NCBI GenBank assembly: GCA_015143295.1
Contig: CM026567.1
Location: forward strand, 10,310,416-10,374,415
DNA: 64,000 bases
Origin: Tetracentron sinense
Lineage: Eukaryota > Streptophyta > Magnoliopsida > Trochodendrales > Trochodendraceae
Reading direction: 5' to 3'
This document shows positions 57,363 to 64,000 of the stretch, in pieces. Positions within the stretch are counted from its first letter, which is position 1. Each line of letters begins with the position of its first letter. The position numbers and the translations under genes are program-made. Under the pieces are notes generated by a model. The model had not been told where the DNA came from and did no database searches. It worked only from the letters and a program-made list of their open reading frames with translations.

Positions 57363-59401
57363 CTGCCGACATGAAAGTACGGCTGAGCATGGAATACTCA
57401 GCGAGTACAAGCTACTAGCAGACCATAACAATAATAAAGCACACAATAGTAATATCATACAAGCAGTAATAGAAACATCACAAAGAAACAGTATAGGGCA
57501 TAACACAATACACGCATCCTGACGTGCGTACATGAATGCGAAAACGCCGATAAAACTCATGCTTGAAAACCCATGTCCTGTCCCGGTATGCCTCGTAGAA
57601 ATCATGTATGCGTGCATGCATGAATGCATGATCATCATCTTGTAAACCTCCATCTCGTAACTTGTGAGCCAGAGGCTAGCACCCGAATATCCCTGGGCTG
57701 CCAACCTCCTTGATATGCAATGCACTTGTGAGCCAGAGGTTAGTACCCGAATGTCCCTGGGCTACCAACCTCCTTGTTATGAAATGCACTTGTTTTCTTG
57801 TGAGCCAGAGGTTAGTACCCGAATCCTCCCTGGGCTACCAACCTCCTTGACAATAGGTGATTTTTATTACTTGTTTAGTTTTCTTGTGAGCCAGAGGCTA
57901 GTACCCGAATGTCCCTGGGCTACCAACCTCCTTGACAATAGGTGTTTTAGGGGTTATCTTGTGAGCCAGAGGTTAGTACCCGAATCCTCCCTGGGCTACC
58001 AACCTCCTTGACATGCAATATTTTCTTGTTGTTTATTATATGCACATGCTCTTGAAATCTCGGTTCATGCTATCATGCGTGCTCGTGTACCTGTCCATAG
58101 TGACAATCATGATAATGGGAATAACCAAAATATGACATTTCAATTCAATTCATGATATGAACATAGGTGACATAAGTAGTTTGCATAACATTTGATCAAT
58201 TTATCATTTCTAAGAACGCGCACATAAAACCCATTTCCATATTCTTCATTGAGATCATTTATTCATAGTTTAGGTATTTTGTCAAACACTTTCATACATT
58301 ATTCCTTAGTAGTTTATCTCCTTCTTTTAAATGCATATTTTCCATTCAATCACGAAATGGTAAGTTTGTTATTTGTACTATGCCCATCCTCCATTTTCCA
58401 ATCCACAACCCACACATCATACATCACACATTCAGCATCCAATCGCCGTATCCAATCTCCCATCCACACATTCATTCCATTCCCCTTATCTTGTTTATAT
58501 TTGTTGAGTTAATACAATGCATAGGGAAGGAAAAGCATAATATATATAATCACCATTTACACTAGAAAACCTAGGTTATTGCTAGGGAAAGTTAGTAGGG
58601 TGTACTAACCTTAAATCAAGGCTTGATCCTTGATAGAAACCTTGATTGAAGCTCCAACTTGAAAGAAGAACACCTTTGCTTGAAGGAGACTTGAGTTGAG
58701 GAAGAAACCCCTTTCAAAAATGTGCTTGGGTTGCTGCCCTAGCTTGGAGAATGGTTCACACACGAGCTTGAGCCTCGATTTTGAAGCAACTTGAGTTGGG
58801 GTGAGCTATGGTTCTTAAACCCCCTTTGATTTCCTTCTCAAAACCAAACCCTAGGTTAGAGCTTTCTCCTCTTCTCTCTCTATCTCTCAAAATGTCTAAG
58901 GGTTGTGAATGAGGGCTCAAAGGGTCGAGCAAACCCTTATGGGTAAGGGTTTAACACCCAAAAGACGAAAACGCCCTTACTGAAATTTCTGCAAAAACGC
59001 GAAGACCGAGCGATCGGTGGTTATGACCGATCGATCGGTTGCCTACCGAGCGATCGGTGTTTATGACCGATCGACCGGTCAAAAACTCACTCTCTGGAAA
59101 ATTTCCCCATACAAAATTTCTGACCGCGCGATAGCTACCGATCGATCGGTTATGGACCGATCGATCGCTGATTGGACCGAGCGATCGGTTCTCTGTATGT
59201 CTGGACTGTTTTGACCATATCTTTTGACTCGCTCGTCGGATTTCGACGATTCAACTTGCGTTGGGTTCGTCTTTCGAAAACGCACATTTCTGACATTTCA
59301 GAATTTCCGATTTCTCCCTTATTTATTAATTAGACTACAAAAACGGCCAATTAGCTACGAAGGTGCTATTCATTAAGGATGAAAAAGTCCGGGGTGCTAC
59401 A
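56948..59401 (-). repeat. 5' LTR of element C
   Basis: Near-identical to 49413-51864. Differences I noticed: one extra A near 57038, one extra T near 57795 and a C/T change near 59344. Confidence 0.95.
57232..57372 (-). CDS. LTR small ORF, 46 aa (element C, right LTR)
   Basis: Identical to the 49696-49836 copy. Confidence 0.5.
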   Translation of the reverse strand: MSAGTEGALDPEPWVEEEYTEERESAIPLQSQADRDLDAWPYLDYC

Positions 59402-59452
59402 TATTCACCCTTCGTCTAGGTCTTGATAGATACATAAATGGGTAATTTCAAT

Positions 59453-59464
59453 TGGTATCAGAGC
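59453..59464 (+). other. Primer binding site of copia K, right arm copy
   Basis: TGGTATCAGAGC, two bases after a 49-bp remnant of the K LTR (59402-59450). Confidence 0.9.
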
Positions 59465-59529
59465 AGGTTCACTAATAAAGTTAACTACTTTAGTGTAATC
59501 TTGTTCATATATCCCTAAATATATTTTCA

Positions 59530-60374
59530 ATGAAAGAGGGTAATTTCATCGCTCGTTCTCCTCTATTTGATTAGAATAAATATACTTATTGGAAAGCTCG
59601 AATGAGAGCTTTTCTGAAATCGATGGATGAGCGATTTTTGTTGACCATAGAGAAGGGTTGGAAAAATCTGGTCAAAATTGTTGAGGAACTGACATTTGTT
59701 AGAAGCTCTGAAGAATAGAGTAAAGAGGAGATGGAGACTACTAGTTGGAATACCAAAGGTCTCAATGCTATATTCAATGCTGTCACACCCAAAGATTTCG
59801 AAGAATCTCTAAGTGTGGCACATCGAAAGAGGCTTGAGACATCTTAGAGATCGACCATGAGGGGAACACAATAGTTAAAATCTCTAAGATGCAAATACTC
59901 ACCACTAGGTTTGAAAACCTAAGGATAAAAGAGGATGAAAAGTTTGATGTATTCTATGCTAATTTGAGTGATATAGTCAATTCAAGCTTTAATCTTGGTG
60001 AAACAATTGCAGAGAAATTTTTTTAGAAAAATCCTTAGATCTCTCATTGAGAGGTTTCAATCTAAAGTCATTGCAATTGAAGAAAGTAAGAATATTGTTG
60101 CTATTAGGATTGAGGAATTGGTGGGATCCTTGTAAACATATGAATTCAATCTCAGACCTTCCAAGAAAAATAAATTTATTGCCTTGAAATCTGTCAAATA
60201 ATCATTGGATGAGTCTGACAGTGAATCTGGACTATATGAAGAGGATGTGGCTTTATTCATAAAAAGATTCCAAAAATTTATCAAAATGAACAAAGGGTGC
60301 AATTCATTGATAAGAAGAAAAACCATTGAAAGGCCCAAACCTAAGCATTGGGGAAATAAAAGAAACTCAAATAT
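59530..60374 (+). pseudogene. gag: Copia K gag (UBN2-type), right arm copy
   Basis: ATG with MKEGNFIARSPLFD, then TAG. It carries the same UBN2 motifs and most of the same lesions as 42857-43696, with a few substitutions. Cut by LTR V at 60375 with AATAT beside it. Confidence 0.85.
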
Positions 60375-61973
60375 TGTCGTGCCCCAAAAATCCCACTTTG
60401 GTCATAATGGGACTTTGGGCCCATGACATTTCTTATACCTACTTAATTCCATAATATGCAAGACAATACTAAATAAAAGCCTAAAAATTTATTTTAACAG
60501 TAATAATATATAAATGACTAAACCATCAAAGTATAAACAAGTTCGGGTCAACCATCATGATCCCCAAAAAATTAAGTTTAAAACAACATCATCTAGAGTA
60601 TCATAAGTCTATTACATATCTCTCTTAGAGTATAACAAATTAAGGCCTAATAATATGGCCACCTATCTAGATCTAGAGCTTCCCCTATCGGAGGCTCACC
60701 TTCTTCTACTTCCTCGACGTATATCTCCTCAACTCATATTCCGGCTCTATACCTGCCGATAATAACAGGTCGACTGAGTATTGAAAATACTCAGTGTATA
60801 TACAATCCAACTAACAATAACAATAACACATGTACATATTCAACATCAGGTCATGCCACAGTTACATAATTAATAACAGATTCATACGACATTAGCATAT
60901 TCAGAGTGTGGAAATATGTGAGCATATCATAACATCATCTTGACTCGTGTACTTGTGTGACTCTTGGACATGTACAAATGCAAATCATATGCATAACTCA
61001 TACATGTTCATGATAAATAACCAATCCCGTCAACGCATAATTCATAGGGTTTTTGTCCCGTCAACGCATAATTTGTAGTGTTTTTATCCCGTCAACACAT
61101 AATGTCATTGTGTTTGTCCCGTTAATGCATAATTCATAGTGTTTTTGTCCCGTCAATGTATAATGTTATTGTGTTTATCACAACAATGCATAGAGTGGTA
61201 TGTTCATAACCAGGGGATATTCTTTCAAAGCAAAATACGTGACATGTTCATGTTCAATGCATGATCTTGTGAGACGCGTGAAACTATGGACCTTACTTTC
61301 TTACAATGCATGTGAAATGTGCTTAAGTGTCGTGATTGGAATTCGAATTGGTCATCCCTTAGATTTTGATCTTCAGCCAAGAAACTCCACCAGGGTACAT
61401 TTACCTGGTTAGAGAATTCCCGACCTAGAAAACTTCCTCTAAGTTTTGGCCTACCCGAATACCAATCACCATACAAGGTAAATAAGGCATAGTTTAACAC
61501 ACCAATTGTTAACAATTCCTTATCATAATTATGCATTTTTTCAAGACATAATAGTAAACAACATCACAATTCACTTCCATAATTCAATTCATCCCACCAT
61601 TCACCTATAATTCATCATTTCCTCCACAACTTATCTCATTCTCCACACACATCATCTATAACCCATCCTCTATAGCATTTCCCATCTTCCATTCATCACA
61701 TCCATAACATTTAATACATTTTCATTTCAATAATAGCTAAAACATGTTCAACAAAATCCCTAGTACCTATAAAATTTTCATTTCATATTCTAACATCCAT
61801 AACTCATGCACAAACAAGAAAAACATATATAAATCTTCATTCTCATCTTTTAGAACACGCAAAACTGTAATAGAGTTGGATTGGAGAGTATATTGACCTT
61901 AGGGATCGTTCCCTTTGATCCAAATCGTTCCGAGAAGGCTTTGGAAGTGATCTCCAAGCTTTCTTGTAGCACC
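60375..61973 (-). mobile_element. Solo LTR V tail, right arm copy
   Basis: Reverse complement of 41230-42851. Starts TGTCGTGCCCC and adjoins W at 61974. Confidence 0.88.
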
Positions 61974-62434
61974 TCAAAATCCCCTCTAAGAGTTAAGTGA
62001 GACTTTAGACGTTACTGTAATAACCTGACAAACCATCCTGCAAAATATACAAGGCATATCATCGCAGAACCAAAATCAATGTATACGCGTGAACTAAATT
62101 TTTCGTTCTATATCTGAACAGTATTCCAAGTTTTATACATCAACATGAACAAAGCAAGAGTGGACATGCCCACATATCAAAATACAAAATAAAGAAACCT
62201 CACTGACTCTCCACTCAACAATAGTTTAGATAGGGCCACCTATCTAGATCCTTGTCCTCCTTCAAACTCGGGGTTGAAGATATCAACCAGATATGTCGAC
62301 ATGGAATGTATGGCTGAGTATTGAAACACTCAGCGAGTACAACTACTAGCTAACAATGATATAATACAATTCACAGCTTACTGGATTTTAAACAATGTAT
62401 TCATGAGCATGCATAAAAATCCAAGCACAAAATC
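61974..62434 (-). mobile_element. Solo LTR W tail, right arm copy
   Basis: Reverse complement of 40760-41229. The CTGAG hairpin (62314-62333) pairs better here than in the left arm. Flank AAATC borders LTR Y. Confidence 0.88.
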
Positions 62435-64000
62435 TGTAGAACCCCGAAACTTTTTGTATATGCCTTGGGATGTGTGTCAAGGCATGGTGTCTTGTAATCT
62501 CAATTTCATGAAATGAGAATTTGAAACTTCGATGGAATCGTGTCAAGAATGCTATAATTAATTAGATAAATTATTTAATAAAGCCTATAAGCTTTAAAGA
62601 GGTCATAGTCAAGTTTAGAAGATGTTAGAATAGAAGTAGAATGGGTCCAAATAGTAAGAATGGGTGAAAAATGGACTCAGTGGCAAAAACCTGCGGACCA
62701 CTGATCGCTCGGTCCATTGTAGCGATTGATCGGTCCACAACCGATCAATCGGAGGCTATCGACTGATTAACTTTTTTGTATGGAGAAATTTTCCAGAGAG
62801 CTTGTTTTTGACCGAGAGCTCGGTCAATATCACCGGTCGCTAGGTAGGCAACCGATCGCTCAGTCCTGATCACCGATCGATCGGTCTATCGTGTTTTTGC
62901 AGAATTTCATTAAGAGCTTTTTCGGTATTTGGGTGTTATACCATTTACATATAAGGCTCGCCCGAGTCTTTAGGGCTCATTCTCAACACTTAGAACATTT
63001 GAGAGATAAGGAGAGAAGAGAAAAGGGTTTATAAACTTAGGGTTTTCTTTTGAGGAGGAATCAAAGGGTTGAAGACCCACAATCATCCTCAAGCTTGTTC
63101 TTCTTCAAGTTCTCGACTCAAGCTCGTGAGGAGTACTTTTCCTAAGCTAGGGCAGCGACTCACGCACGTTTTTGCAAGGGGTTTCTTCCTCTATACAAGG
63201 TCGGTACCATATGCTACCCTCTTAGTTATAGTTTTCTCTTTTCCTTTCTATTCTTTGTTTTCCCTCATCTATAACTATATTATGAGTTGTAATGTGTGAA
63301 TGGTGTGAATGGAGATGTTTATTGGCGATTGGATGCTGTGCGAATGATGGGATGAATGAAAAGGGGAAGGGCATTGTACCAATAATAAACATACGAGTAT
63401 GTTGTGAATATAAATCCACCTAGAAAAGCATGATATAGGTTTGATCAATAATGTACACACCCCATGTTTGATGAAATGCCAAGGTGAATAAAACGAATTG
63501 TAAATTAAGAAAATACATGCATAATTGCTTATGGAATTGCTAGGGCTTATGATAGTGTGATTATTTACTCTCCCTAAAATGACATGAATATTAACTTGCT
63601 CAAATTATTGATGTCTTATGTATTGTGAATTACCCAAATGTCATATTTAATTCCAAATGCAAGTATGTACATGATCTCACGAGCACGGCATGCATAACAT
63701 GGTTTATCGGCATTTTCAAAAATAAGGTTTAGAGGTGGGACATGTCTTACGACATGTTTTGCCTCGCTTTTGGAAAGAACAAGACAAGCATTCATAAAGA
63801 AGGGTTTCCCTTCCCTCACAAGTGCATTTAGGAAGAAGGGTCTCCCTTCCCTCACAAGTAGTTTATTTTCCAAGCAAGTAAGAACATGACATGACAAGTT
63901 GCATTCATATAGGAAGAGGGGCCTCCCCTCCCTCACAAGTAGCATGAACACGTTTGTTTTCCAAGCAAGCAGGACATGGCACGACACGACATAATACGAC
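62435..64000 (+). mobile_element. LTR Y (gypsy-type), 5' part, cut by window edge
   Basis: Starts TGTAGAACCCCGAAAC. U3 palindromes of CCGATCGATCGGT type at 62700-62885, TATAAGG at 62950-62956, leader to about 63200, 15-bp hairpin 63732-63765, purine repeats from 63790. It diverges from the mosaic B LTR after about 63865. Confidence 0.88.
63732..63765 (+). other. Conserved 15-bp LTR hairpin (Y copy)
   Basis: GAGGTGGGACATGTC pairs with GACATGTTTTGCCTC around TTAC. Relative to 14364-14397, one A-T pair is G-C here, a compensatory change. Confidence 0.75.

Larger units (their letters stand above)
49413..59401 (-). mobile_element. Element C: young, nearly intact Ty3/gypsy (Tekay/Del-like), 9989 bp
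   Basis: LTRs 49413-51864 and 56948-59401 (2452 and 2454 bp) differ at only a few places, mostly homopolymer length. Primer site, gag, intron, pol and polypurine tract are all in order. The only coding lesion I see is one TGA in gag. Inserted in copia K sequence: the right flank TATTC continues K's LTR. The left flank is not a target site, because the LTR is followed by more internal sequence. Confidence 0.95.
59402..63865. repeat. Right arm of large inverted repeat
   Basis: Reverse-complement partner of 39334-43824. In this arm LTR Y continues past the mosaic point, so this arm keeps the state before recombination. Confidence 0.9.

Overview
The window is plant nuclear DNA made almost wholly of LTR retrotransposons nested inside one another; I see no host gene, rRNA or tRNA gene. 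The plant origin is inferred from Ty3/gypsy chromoviruses that look like the Tekay/Del group (long 2.2-2.7 kb LTRs, an integrase tail that reads as a chromodomain, a primer site matching plant initiator tRNA-Met), from Ty1/copia elements with a UBN2-type gag, from a CACTA-like end and from a 179-bp satellite. I do not name a species.

Left part (1-20850). A decayed copia element (here 'D', minus strand) carries the tip of a gypsy LTR in its left LTR. Its right LTR is split by gypsy element A (8317-20735, plus strand, target duplication ACTTA). A's pol is itself split by a solo LTR (12657-15349, target duplication ATTAA). At 20851 the D LTR stops abruptly at a 179-bp tandem satellite. A palindrome-rich CACTA subterminal region follows, then low-information sequence with SINE-like pieces and a diverged tandem repeat (to 25440).

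Middle part (25441-44915). A second copia element ('K', minus strand) is split by a nest that can be unpicked from target duplications: K contains solo LTR V (ATATT), V contains solo LTR W (AGAAA), and W contains a third LTR-like segment Z and gypsy element B. B has mismatched flanks and a mosaic right LTR, as expected if two related elements recombined and deleted what lay between them.

Right part (44916-64000). Poorly resolved sequence leads to a gap of exactly 100 N (47449-47548). Then comes a partial gypsy internal region, a young and almost intact gypsy element C (49413-59401, minus strand) and an inverted second copy of the K/V/W/Y nest. The inverted arms (39334-43824 and 59402-63865) on either side of the gap suggest either a true inverted duplication or an alternative haplotype scaffolded in reverse.

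How the elements work: each gypsy element encodes Gag (capsid region, two zinc knuckles) and Pol (protease, reverse transcriptase, RNase H, integrase, chromodomain). In A, B and C a 132-146 bp GT-AG interval with the same phase separates gag from pol and looks like an intron. The LTRs share features I did not expect: a small acidic ORF starting MSAG and carrying a PWVEEEY core, a candidate splice donor inside that ORF which pairs with an acceptor just before gag, and three RNA-type palindromes with compensatory base changes. In the U3 region a fast-changing repeat cassette occupies the same place in every family. These shared LTR modules are the strongest candidates for something undescribed.
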